From Bacillota bacterium (GTDB taxonomy: Bacteria > Bacillota > Bacilli > Alicyclobacillales > Alicyclobacillaceae), in NCBI GenBank assembly GCA_021799255.1, contig JAJZAV010000005.1:1-36996 (forward strand): a stretch of 36,996 nt of DNA, given 5' to 3'. The position numbers and the translations under genes were made by a program. Below, piece by piece: positions 19,157 through 27,830 of this stretch; within the stretch, counting starts at the first letter, position 1, and the number at the start of each line of letters is the position of its first letter. The notes below the pieces were generated by a model. The model was not told the origin of the DNA. It did not search any database and saw only the letters and a program-made list of their open reading frames with translations.

Positions 19157-19311
19157 TGTAATGCACCTTCTTCCGTCAGGGTCACGTCAACCAACTTGGA
19201 GTACATTTGCAACTGTATCTGCAACTACATTCTGGACGTGTCGGCGCGTTTGGCATGCCTTCATCAGGATAATTCGAAAGTCCTTCGCAGGCAAATGCGT
19301 AGAACCCTGAG

Positions 19312-19992
19312 TCAACTCATGCGTTTGAACCAAGCGAGCAACGCGTAACGACGCTCCGTCCTCTTGCGGAATGGAGGAAGGGAACGGTACGTTTCGAGGC
19401 ATCGGCGGTACGCCTCTTTCGCTCCACGCCTGTCTCCCAACCGCGCGAGCAGTCCCCCCATGCGATACTCGGATTCGCAGGATGAGTAATTCATCGCTTG
19501 GAAGTGAGAGAGGTACTCCATCGCGCGGGCGGGATCCTTGCTTGCGAGTGCGGTGGCCAGTTTTAGGTAGGGGTCCCCGTAGTGCAGATTTGGGTTTTTC
19601 TGAAGGGCGGAAAGAATCAATTCTTCTCCTTGGCTCACATTCGTTAGGTTCAGAATGCATACGCCTTTTTCGTACAGGACTTCGGGCTCCTCGGCGATGG
19701 AAGGCGGGAGAGACTCGAGGAGGGTCAAAGCTCTGTGGTACTGCCGCCGTAGGACATAAATCGACGCGAGGTCCAGTTTGGCAGAGGTGTCGTGGGGATT
19801 CAAGCTAAGGTCCCTTTGCAGCGTTCTGGCTCGCAACTGCCGTCTCATCGGACCGAGGGCGCTTGGCGTAAGCCCGATAAACCTTCTATCCAACAGGTAT
19901 ATAACCACAAAGACAATGATTATGGCGAGAACCGGGTTCCCTGTGATGCCGAACAGCATGCGTCCTAAGAGAAAAAACGCGAGAAATTTCAT
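19312..19992 (-). CDS. Tetratricopeptide-repeat protein with N-terminal membrane segments
   Basis: MKFLAFFLLGRMLFGITGNPVLAIIIVFVVIYLLDRRFIG then TPR-like ASIYVLRRQYHRALTLLESLPPSIAEEPEVLYEKGVCIL; SD AAGGAGGGTGCT before ATG 19992. Confidence 0.75.
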   Translation of the reverse strand: MKFLAFFLLGRMLFGITGNPVLAIIIVFVVIYLLDRRFIGLTPSALGPMRRQLRARTLQRDLSLNPHDTSAKLDLASIYVLRRQYHRALTLLESLPPSIAEEPEVLYEKGVCILNLTNVSQGEELILSALQKNPNLHYGDPYLKLATALASKDPARAMEYLSHFQAMNYSSCESEYRMGGLLARLGDRRGAKEAYRRCLETYRSLPPFRKRTERRYALLAWFKRMS

Positions 19993-20127
19993 AGCACCCT
20001 CCTTGGGATGGAGCGTCTCGACCAAGGTCAGCATACCAAGTGACCTGGGATTTGGAAAGTATTATGCGTAAACGATAAGGCTCTGATATCATGGAATCAA
20101 TGACTTAAGAGGCGAAGGTGCGATGAG

Positions 20128-21147
20128 ATGAACGTACTCGTGACGGGTGGCGCTGGGTACATAGGAACCCATACGTGTGTGGAGCTAATGGAAGCGGGCC
20201 ATGAGATTTCCGTGTTGGATAACTTTTCAAATAGCAACCCTGAAGCGCTGAAGAGGGTATCGGAGATTACCGGAAAGGAATTTCCGATTCACCAGGTGGA
20301 TTTGCTCGATGCAAAAGCGGTAGAGGGTGTATTCTCGCAGGGTTCCTATGATGCGGTCATCCACTTTGCAGGGCTGAAAGCGGTCGGCGAGTCTGTGCAG
20401 AAGCCCTTGGAATATTACATGAACAACGTCACCGGCACCCTCGTGCTGTGTCAGGCCATGCAAAAACACGGCGTTACCCGCCTGGTGTTCAGCTCATCGG
20501 CTACCGTGTACGGTACGGCGGAAAAGATGCCTTTGACGGAGGATCTGCCGATAGCGGCCATTAACCCCTATGGGCGTACGAAGGTGATGATTGAACAGAT
20601 TCTGACGGATCTCGCCGCGTCATCCCAACAGTTTTCCATTGCTTTGTTGCGTTACTTCAACCCTGTCGGTGCGCACAAGAGCGGACGCATCGGGGAGGAC
20701 CCGAGCGGAATCCCCAACAATCTGACACCCTATATTTCCAAGGTGGCCGTCGGCGTTCTGCCGGAATTGCCTGTATTCGGAAACGATTACGACACTCCGG
20801 ATGGAACCTGCATCCGAGATTACATCCACGTCATGGACTTGGCCAACGGGCACGTCAAGGCCCTGGAAAAAATCTCTTCTACGACTGGAGTCAACGCGTA
20901 CAACCTGGGCACGGGTGTGGGGTACAGCGTGATGGACGTGATTCACGCGTTTGAACAAGCTTCAGGGGTCAAGATTCGGTATCGTGTGACCGATAGGAGG
21001 CCCGGGGATGCCCCGGTCAGCTACGCCGACGCGACGAAGGCTGGAAATGAACTGGGGTGGAAAGCGAAGCGCACTCTGTTGGAAATGTGTGAAGACCTGT
21101 GGCGGTGGCAGTCTAACAACGCAAACGGATATCAGTCACAGCGTTGA
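20128..21147 (+). CDS. galE: UDP-glucose 4-epimerase
   Basis: MNVLVTGGAGYIGTHTCVELMEAGHEISVLDNFSNSN, FAGLKAVGESVQKPLEYYMNNVTGT, YGRTKVMIEQIL, DYIHVMDLANGHVKAL. Confidence 0.96.
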   Translation: MNVLVTGGAGYIGTHTCVELMEAGHEISVLDNFSNSNPEALKRVSEITGKEFPIHQVDLLDAKAVEGVFSQGSYDAVIHFAGLKAVGESVQKPLEYYMNNVTGTLVLCQAMQKHGVTRLVFSSSATVYGTAEKMPLTEDLPIAAINPYGRTKVMIEQILTDLAASSQQFSIALLRYFNPVGAHKSGRIGEDPSGIPNNLTPYISKVAVGVLPELPVFGNDYDTPDGTCIRDYIHVMDLANGHVKALEKISSTTGVNAYNLGTGVGYSVMDVIHAFEQASGVKIRYRVTDRRPGDAPVSYADATKAGNELGWKAKRTLLEMCEDLWRWQSNNANGYQSQR

Positions 21148-21164
21148 ATTCCTGGCGTGGGGGC

Positions 21165-21698
21165 CTAGAAGGCGTAGGGCCCGGGCCCCGCTCCCAGGGC
21201 TTGGCCTTGCCCCTGTGAAGGGGCATTGGTGTTTGACGATGGCAGAGGACCTTCGTCGGGTTTCCCTTCGCTTTTGATGTTTTCTTGCTCCGCCTTCAAT
21301 TGAGCGATCTGTTGGTTGAATTCGTCGAGCGCAATCCCCATTTGGCTCAGCCGTCGTTCGATAGATTCTAGGCTCTCCAGTTTACGGTTGGCCGTCTGCA
21401 ATTCGCGCAGGAGCCGCAACGTTCTATCGGATTGAGACGGATATTTTCTCCTCGAAGGAACTGCGCGCCTCGGCGAGCCAGTCAAGGGAATGGATCGTTT
21501 TTGAACTCGCTTGGGATGCGAGGTTGCTTTTTGCTCCGCGTTTGTGGTTTTTGGGACCTCGGCTTTTGAACGATTGTCGCGGCTCTCGGCGTTGGACGGT
21601 GTCTGTGGGGCCGTTTTACTTACTTCGAGACGCGACTGAGCGTCGTAGTAGGCGCGTATCAGCATCGGAACCCACTTCAACTGCCCGAATCGAGCCAT
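21165..21698 (-). CDS. Hypothetical protein: basic/Ser-rich linker, coiled coil, Gly/Gln/Pro-rich tail
   Basis: MARFGQLKWVPMLIRAYYDAQSRL..., LRELQTANRKLESLESIERRLSQMGIALDEFNQQIAQLKAEQ, tail SQGQGQALGAGPGPYAF. Confidence 0.65.
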   Translation of the reverse strand: MARFGQLKWVPMLIRAYYDAQSRLEVSKTAPQTPSNAESRDNRSKAEVPKTTNAEQKATSHPKRVQKRSIPLTGSPRRAVPSRRKYPSQSDRTLRLLRELQTANRKLESLESIERRLSQMGIALDEFNQQIAQLKAEQENIKSEGKPDEGPLPSSNTNAPSQGQGQALGAGPGPYAF

Positions 21699-21887
21699 GA
21701 GAACCCCTCCTACAGACCTTTGACATTACCCTATGTCTGATTCGTGCCCACGACACGGACAGTCGCCCTCCATTTTTTCACGCGAGAGTTGCAAATGGGC
21801 TCGTTCGCCCCGGGCATTTACCGCGTCGGGCCCAGTGGTCATCGTCATATGGTGAACCATCACGATTGAGAGGGGAGTGTGAATTCC

Positions 21888-22007
21888 ATGTACGGAGCGT
21901 TTGGCGGGTACACTCGCTGGGCGGTGGTGTTTCTCATCATCTTCGTGCTTTTCATCCTTCTGGTGCCGTATGCAGTAACGACGTGCACAACCACACCCGT
22001 GGCGTAA
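21888..22007 (+). CDS. Tiny transmembrane YjcZ-type sporulation protein (39 aa), absent from the ORF track
   Basis: ATG...TAA encodes MYGAFGGYTRWAVVFLIIFVLFILLVPYAVTTCTTTPVA: Gly/Tyr-rich N-terminus plus VVFLIIFVLFILLV helix typical of the YjcZ tiny-TM family; SD GAGGGGAG; terminator follows. Confidence 0.72.
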   Translation: MYGAFGGYTRWAVVFLIIFVLFILLVPYAVTTCTTTPVA

Positions 22008-22029
22008 AAGCTTGGAATAACCCCCTCAA

Positions 22030-22075
22030 CCGGGTCGCATTGCGTTAATGGTGACGCGATGATACCCGGCTTTTT
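22030..22075 (+). terminator. Terminator-like hairpin after the YjcZ-like gene
   Basis: CCGGGT...ACCCGG followed by cTTTTT, with partial inner tcgc/gcga pairing. Confidence 0.6.
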
Positions 22076-22189
22076 CGTGTGATGTTGCTGATGGAGGACC
22101 ATTTGATGCGATTTGAGTAGGACCGGAAGGCCGAATGCCCATTTGCGAGGAATGAAATTTGGATTAATTCGGGAGCCTATCCAGATGCG

Positions 22190-23908
22190 ATGCCAGAGAC
22201 ATTGGAGATGGAAATGAACATCTTAGGGCCCCTAAAGTACCGCAAAGCCAACCAAAATATGAGCCGCACCCAGTCGGGACGCAGTGAAAGCTATCCCGTG
22301 AGGACGCCCTCCATCCTTCTGGGGAAAGGTCGCTTGACAAAAGATCTTGAGAAGAATCTGGCGATTTTTGAAGACGCGTTGGGAGAAAACGCGGATTTTC
22401 TGATTCGACGGTTTCAGATTCAGGCTCGTCGACGTCGGCTCGCTTGCGGGCTCCTGTACCTCGACGGATCCTCCTCGAAATCGGACATGAACGACGTCAT
22501 GAAAGCGCTCATGCTGGAAATGGATCAATCGTCTCAGAGTTCGACGAAGACGTTTTTTGATGTCGTAGTCGCCCAGTGCATTCCTTATGCTGACGTTACC
22601 ATCAAGACAACGGCACTCGATGCATCGAATTGGCTCCTGTCTGGAAACTCCTTGCTGTTTCTCGACGGCTTCGAGGAGGCTATCGGACTGTCGACTCAGG
22701 CGTTTAAGGAGAGAGCCGTGGAGCAACCACAGACCGAGCAGGTAATTCAGGGATCCCGGGAAGGATTTATAGAATCCATAGGGACAAACATCTCGCTCTT
22801 ACGCAAGAGGTCTCGGTCCAGCGATTTGCACATCGAATTAATGCAAATTGGAGAAGAAACTGCCACGAACGTGGCGTACTGCTACGTCAAGGGCATTGTC
22901 AACGAAGACCTCGTACAAGAGGTGAGAGCACGTCTTGAGCGTGTAAAGACGGACAGCGTCTACGGTTCTGGTTATCTGGAGCAATACATCGAAGACAACT
23001 ACTACTCTCCGTTTCCTCAGGTGCAGAATACAGAACGTCCGGACAAAGCCGTCGCTGCCATGCTGGAAGGGCGGGTTGTACTGCTTGTTGACGGTTCTCC
23101 CTTTGCGCTCATCGTGCCTGCCGTGTTTTCGCAGTTCTATCAGACCACGGAAGATTACGACACCCGCTTTCTGATGGCAAGCATGATCCGCGTCATTCGA
23201 CTGGTCGCCTTGATCTTTTCGCTGGTGTTTCCCTCGCTCTACGTTTCTCTCATCTCGTTCAATCCCGAGATGATTCCAACCAAGTTTGCCGTTGCCGTTG
23301 CCGGTGGCCGCGCAGGGGTCCCGTTTCCGGCCATTGCCGAGATCTTTGGGCTAGAGCTCATCATGGAGATTTTGCGTGAGGCAACGATTCGATTACCACA
23401 ACAAATTGGCGGTGCCCTGTCCATCGTGGGGGTTCTCGTCATTGGTCAAGCCGCCGTTCAAGCAGGGTTTGTGAGCCCCATCACCGTGGTGATTGTCGCG
23501 CTGACCACTATCGGATCGTTCGCAACGCCGGCGTACAACGCGGCGATTGCGCTGCGAATGTTGCGCTTCCCGCTCATGATAATGGCTGGAATGTTTGGCC
23601 TTTACGGCGTCATGGCTGGCCTCATCTTGATTTCAAACCATCTGAATTCCCTCGAGTCGTTCGGCGTTCCGTATTTGAGCCCTGCGGTTCCCGGAAACCG
23701 CTTAGGCCTTCGCGACACGATTGTCCGAATGCCGGTGTGGTCCATGACACGACGCCCCAAGCAACTTCAGACGAACGATGAAGTCCGTGTGAGAAACGAC
23801 AAAGATACGGCGCGTAATAAAGGCCGCCCCCTCTCTCCAACGACGGGTGTCACGCGTAACGTCTCCGCGCGAACCAGTAGAGAGGAACAGAGGCAGAGGC
23901 ATGAATAA
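22190..23908 (+). CDS. Spore germination protein, GerA subunit-A family
   Basis: SLLRKRSRSSDLHIELMQIGEETATNVAYCYVKGIVNEDLVQEVRARL, YLEQYIEDNYYSPFPQVQNTERPDKAVAAMLEGRVVLLVDGSPFALIVP, RAGVPFPAIAEIFGLELIMEILREATIRLPQQIGGALSIVGVLVIGQAAVQAG. Start could be 22214. Confidence 0.95.
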   Translation: MPETLEMEMNILGPLKYRKANQNMSRTQSGRSESYPVRTPSILLGKGRLTKDLEKNLAIFEDALGENADFLIRRFQIQARRRRLACGLLYLDGSSSKSDMNDVMKALMLEMDQSSQSSTKTFFDVVVAQCIPYADVTIKTTALDASNWLLSGNSLLFLDGFEEAIGLSTQAFKERAVEQPQTEQVIQGSREGFIESIGTNISLLRKRSRSSDLHIELMQIGEETATNVAYCYVKGIVNEDLVQEVRARLERVKTDSVYGSGYLEQYIEDNYYSPFPQVQNTERPDKAVAAMLEGRVVLLVDGSPFALIVPAVFSQFYQTTEDYDTRFLMASMIRVIRLVALIFSLVFPSLYVSLISFNPEMIPTKFAVAVAGGRAGVPFPAIAEIFGLELIMEILREATIRLPQQIGGALSIVGVLVIGQAAVQAGFVSPITVVIVALTTIGSFATPAYNAAIALRMLRFPLMIMAGMFGLYGVMAGLILISNHLNSLESFGVPYLSPAVPGNRLGLRDTIVRMPVWSMTRRPKQLQTNDEVRVRNDKDTARNKGRPLSPTTGVTRNVSARTSREEQRQRHE

Positions 23909-25037
23909 GCCCAAATCGGTTACCTCGTTGCAGCTCACCTTCAGCATCGGCACGTCCATCATCGGCGTGGGTATCCTTGCGTTTCCGCGCATTACAATAA
24001 GCCTCGCTGACACGGGAGCGCCAATGACCGCCGTGTTTGCGGTGCTATGCGCAATGCTCGGCGGCCTGGTCTTGGTGCATCTTGGGCTTGCGTATCAGGA
24101 CGAGACTCTGTTTGAATACGCAGATCACTTGGTCGGGCGCATCCTCGGCGGCGTCTTCTTATTTGCGATTGGGGTGTATTTTCTCGAATTGTCGGCTTTG
24201 GCGACTCGAGAGTTCGGAGAAGTTGTCGTCACTTCCGTTTTGCAGAGGACGCCCATCCCCGTGACCGTGCTCGTCATCGTGCTCTTGGTGGTGGTGGCGT
24301 CGCGCAACGACGTCGCCAAGTTTACGCGCATCCTGACCTTCTACATGCCCATCGTGTACTTTCCGGCGCTTGTCATCGTGGCCCTCAGCCTCAAGAATGC
24401 GAAGGTAGCCAACCTCATGCCATTACTTGCTACGTTTCACGATGTGCCTTTTCAAAATACGGTTCTTTCTACGGGAATCGTTACTGCCCTCTTCCAGAAT
24501 TTTATGATTGCGGGAATCGTGATTCCGTTCATGTATCAGCCGCAGCGTGCCAAAAAGAGCGTCTTGGTGGGAATCGGGCTCGGAGGCGCATTGTACGTTT
24601 TGCTCATCTATTCGGCCTTGTCTGTCTTCGGAACGGAGGAAATGAAAAACCTGTTGTGGCCAACCCTTGAACTTGCAAAGACGGCGGCCATGCCTACGTT
24701 CTTTTTAGAACGCTTAGATCCGATTTTCCTGGCGGTGTGGGTCACTGCCGTTTTCTGCGCGATTTACGCCGCGTATTACCTTTCCATTCAGGCTTTCTCT
24801 CACGTGTTGCGGTTTCAGGACCACCGGGCGCTTTGTTTCATGGGCATGCCACTTGTGTTCACCCTCGCGCGCCTACCCTCCAACATCGTGGACCTGTATA
24901 CCGTGACGAAGATGTGGGGGCTCATCGGACTGACACTGACGTTTGGGTATCCTCTCTTGTTGTTTCTGATCCATCTGGTCAAGTCACGACATGTGGCCGC
25001 CAAGAAGCGACCAAGGAGGGTAGGGACGACCTCATGA
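23901..25037 (+). CDS. Spore germination permease, GerB family
   Basis: MNKPKSVTSLQLTFSIGTSIIGVGILAFPRITI...; APC-type membrane protein; overlaps the end of the gerA-type gene (catgaataa). Confidence 0.93.
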   Translation: MNKPKSVTSLQLTFSIGTSIIGVGILAFPRITISLADTGAPMTAVFAVLCAMLGGLVLVHLGLAYQDETLFEYADHLVGRILGGVFLFAIGVYFLELSALATREFGEVVVTSVLQRTPIPVTVLVIVLLVVVASRNDVAKFTRILTFYMPIVYFPALVIVALSLKNAKVANLMPLLATFHDVPFQNTVLSTGIVTALFQNFMIAGIVIPFMYQPQRAKKSVLVGIGLGGALYVLLIYSALSVFGTEEMKNLLWPTLELAKTAAMPTFFLERLDPIFLAVWVTAVFCAIYAAYYLSIQAFSHVLRFQDHRALCFMGMPLVFTLARLPSNIVDLYTVTKMWGLIGLTLTFGYPLLLFLIHLVKSRHVAAKKRPRRVGTTS

Positions 25038-26227
25038 AAGCGGTGTGGTGGCTAGCACTCACTATGACGTTCACGTTTCCATTGCTCACAGGATGTTGGG
25101 ACAGGCTTGAGATTGAAGATAGGGGAACCATCCTTGGCCTTGCTGTAGACCCGGTTTTGGGAGAGCACATCAGCAACCTTAGCGGGCCTGCGGCTAAAAG
25201 CGACGCGAGAGGGTACAAGCTCACGGCCCAGGTTGCCATTCCCGGGCGCATTCCGCTCGGACCGGGGGAAGGGGGAACGGGAAGCCCGAGCGAAAAACCG
25301 GTGTGGGTGGTGAGCGCCACAGGAAAGACAATTCAGGACGCCATGAACGGTTTGCAGCAGCAACTGGCGGACAAGGTGTTTCTGGGACACCTGCGCGTCA
25401 TCCTTGTCAATCAACAATTAGCGAACACAGTGGGGATTGTCGACATCCAGGACTTCCTGCGCAGAAACGCCGAGATCCGAAGACTCGCGTGGCTCGTCGT
25501 CTCAAAGGGGGCCGCTGACAAGGCGATGGAAGCCGCCCCGAAGCTGGAGAGAGTGCCCACTCTGTACTTGGTGGGAACGCTAGATCATGCAGTTCAGATG
25601 GGGAAGATGCCAAACCTCTTTCTCGGAAACTACTGGTCAGTGTATTCTGCCAAGGGGCAGGAACCACTCTTGCCGTACGTTTCCGTGAGAGACGGAGACG
25701 TCATTCGCATCGAGGGTCTCGCTGCGTTTCGTGGCGGGCATATGGTGGGGGCGTTGGATCCGCTAGAGACCGCGTCTTACATGGAAATGACAGACCAGCG
25801 CCGGGCCGGCTACGGCATTGCGTATCCGATGCCGGGAGATCCAGAGCACAGCGTGATTTTGCGGGGCACGAATCGGAGAAGTAGGACCCGCGTGCATCAT
25901 GACGGGCAGCGCCTATCTGTGGATGTGTATTCCAGAATTGAAGTAAACATCGAAGAGAAGACCGGTACGAGGCCGGTGGATACGGCCATTCCCCAAATTG
26001 CCGACGAGGCATCCCAGGCTGCAGCCCAGGGGCAACTCGAGTTGGTGAAGAAGACGCAGGGTTGGAAAGCTGACATCTTTGGAATCGGGGAGTACGTCCG
26101 CGGAAGGGATCCAGAATTGTGGAAGACGATTAGTACACGGGAGAAGTGGGAGGAGATTTACGCCACTCTACCTTTTCGCACCCACGTGAAGGTATATATC
26201 CGCAGATCCGGCATGTCCGCGAGATAG
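25034..26227 (+). CDS. Ger(x)C family germination lipoprotein
   Basis: MKAVWWLALTMTFTFPLLTGCWDRLEIEDRGTILGLAVDP: lipobox LLTGCWD; IQDAMNGLQQQLADKVFLGHLRVILVN; ATGA overlap with the gerB-type gene. ORF-track start 24737 is an artefactual extension. Confidence 0.95.
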   Translation: MKAVWWLALTMTFTFPLLTGCWDRLEIEDRGTILGLAVDPVLGEHISNLSGPAAKSDARGYKLTAQVAIPGRIPLGPGEGGTGSPSEKPVWVVSATGKTIQDAMNGLQQQLADKVFLGHLRVILVNQQLANTVGIVDIQDFLRRNAEIRRLAWLVVSKGAADKAMEAAPKLERVPTLYLVGTLDHAVQMGKMPNLFLGNYWSVYSAKGQEPLLPYVSVRDGDVIRIEGLAAFRGGHMVGALDPLETASYMEMTDQRRAGYGIAYPMPGDPEHSVILRGTNRRSRTRVHHDGQRLSVDVYSRIEVNIEEKTGTRPVDTAIPQIADEASQAAAQGQLELVKKTQGWKADIFGIGEYVRGRDPELWKTISTREKWEEIYATLPFRTHVKVYIRRSGMSAR

Positions 26228-26284
26228 AGCGGTTTGGCCGCGGGCATCCCCATATCAACACGGGCTACGCTGGGAACCACCTTG

Positions 26285-26536
26285 TTACACAAACCATCCG
26301 AGGACCTGCACCCCAATGATGACTCCCACAGAACCCCATATGTACGTGTGCGATACCAGCTTGGTAAAGCGGGCTTCGCGTTGATTCGCCGTCTTGCTCC
26401 GGAATTCCCTGTATTCCACGAGATAGACGACGATTCCGGTGAGCAAGAAGGTAGCCGTAACTAACCGAACATCGCTCATGAGGAACAATGAGATGATGGT
26501 ATCCAGGGCTTTCACCTTACTTTCTTCCATGCTCAC
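26285..26536 (-). CDS. Small two-TM membrane protein convergent to the ger operon (possibly CLC_0170-like)
   Basis: MSDVRLVTATFLLTGIVVYLVEYREFRSKTANQREARFTKLVSHTYIWGSVGVIIGVQVLGWFV; start uncertain (26536 or an internal ATG). Confidence 0.55.
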   Translation of the reverse strand: MSMEESKVKALDTIISLFLMSDVRLVTATFLLTGIVVYLVEYREFRSKTANQREARFTKLVSHTYIWGSVGVIIGVQVLGWFV

Positions 26537-26720
26537 GATGCCGAAGGTTTTTAAAACTTAAGCCATTGAGGTGGGACCCTTATAGAGTACCCAATTAGTA
26601 GAAAATTCGTCGTTATCTTATGGTTCAAATTCTGATACACTTGTTGCATTCGAATGTCAAGAAGAGCGGTGGGTGTTCCTCTGCGGAGTTGAACCACTAG
26701 CGGAAACGGAGTGTTCAAGG

Positions 26721-27791
26721 ATGCGTCCATGGGTGCGGCGCACAGTCAAGTTTCTTGTGGGACTTGCGCTCGTGAACAGCTTGGTAATGGCCACAATGCC
26801 GATGGCATTGGCGAAATCGTCGTCGACCCACTATATCCTGCTCCGTCACAAAAACTCTCGCTTTCTTCGCTATCGCGCCAGACACCGACGCCCTGTTGTG
26901 CTCCGCGGACCCATATGGAACCCCTACCTCGCAGGGACGCGCACGCAGCTTGTGTACGAACGAGTGGGGAAGTACGTCGGAACTCTGTACTTGTTTCGAC
27001 CTTCGCGCCTGCGCAAAGGGGTTCGCCTGTCGCCGGTCGTTGTTTACTTCCATGGTGGTGCACTCGTGAAAGGGAGCGCGGTAATTCAGAACGTCAACGT
27101 CTCCCCCCGGGACTGGATTCTGTCGCATGTAGAAACGTATGTTGTGGATCATGGAGGCGCGTTTGTGTCTGTCAACTATCGACTTGCGCCTCGATACAAA
27201 TGGCCCGCGCAAATCGATGATGCAAAGACGGCCATTCGCTTCTTGCGCGCAAAGGCGGACAGCTTTCACCTGAATCCGAGAGATTTCGCTGTGATGGGGG
27301 ACAGCGCTGGTGGAGCGCTTGCCAGCCTCGTAGGCCTAAGCAACACGTCCGACTTCAACAGAGGCCCGTGGGCCCACGAATCAAGCAGCGTATCGTCGGT
27401 CGTTGACATGTTTGGTCCCGTCGACAGACGGTATCTGGAGGAAACCTGGAGATTACGCTACGGGTTGCTTCCGAATCCCGTGTTTGGCAATCTTACGCCT
27501 CGTCTGGTGCACTCGGCGAGCGCCGTTTCCTACGTACACCGAGGGGCTCCGCCGTTTCTCATCATTCAGGGGACGCAGGACACAGTGGTGCCGCCGTGGC
27601 TGTCAACGGAATTGTATCGCCTCCTTCAGCGACGCAGCGATGAGGCCCGACTCGTGTTAGTCCATCATTCGGAGCACGAGTTCATGCCCGTCGGGGCTCC
27701 GATTTCGCCGACGAAGGCTGCAATTGCTGCGGATATCGAGTCGTTCCTGATGAGGACACCGAAGCACCGCCTGCCACACTACTCTGCGTGA
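26721..27791 (+). CDS. Secreted alpha/beta hydrolase (HSL-type esterase)
   Basis: N-terminal signal RRTVKFLVGLALVNSLVMATMPMALA; VVYFHGGALVKGSA, VSVNYRLAPRYKWPAQIDD, VMGDSAGGALASL, late HSEHEF. Confidence 0.85.
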   Translation: MRPWVRRTVKFLVGLALVNSLVMATMPMALAKSSSTHYILLRHKNSRFLRYRARHRRPVVLRGPIWNPYLAGTRTQLVYERVGKYVGTLYLFRPSRLRKGVRLSPVVVYFHGGALVKGSAVIQNVNVSPRDWILSHVETYVVDHGGAFVSVNYRLAPRYKWPAQIDDAKTAIRFLRAKADSFHLNPRDFAVMGDSAGGALASLVGLSNTSDFNRGPWAHESSSVSSVVDMFGPVDRRYLEETWRLRYGLLPNPVFGNLTPRLVHSASAVSYVHRGAPPFLIIQGTQDTVVPPWLSTELYRLLQRRSDEARLVLVHHSEHEFMPVGAPISPTKAAIAADIESFLMRTPKHRLPHYSA

Positions 27792-27830
27792 GCATGCTGT
27801 CGGCTTCGGCGAGGGGATGAAGGGAGCATT

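Noticed and set aside
19033-19224. 63-aa minus-strand ORF overlapping the nadE 5' end
   Set aside because: Different frame from the conserved NadE N-terminus; could only matter as an upstream ORF, for which I see no evidence.
24737-25033. N-terminal extension of the Ger(x)C ORF in the track
   Set aside because: The lipoprotein signal and lipobox begin at ATG 25034; the extension overlaps the gerB-type gene out of frame.
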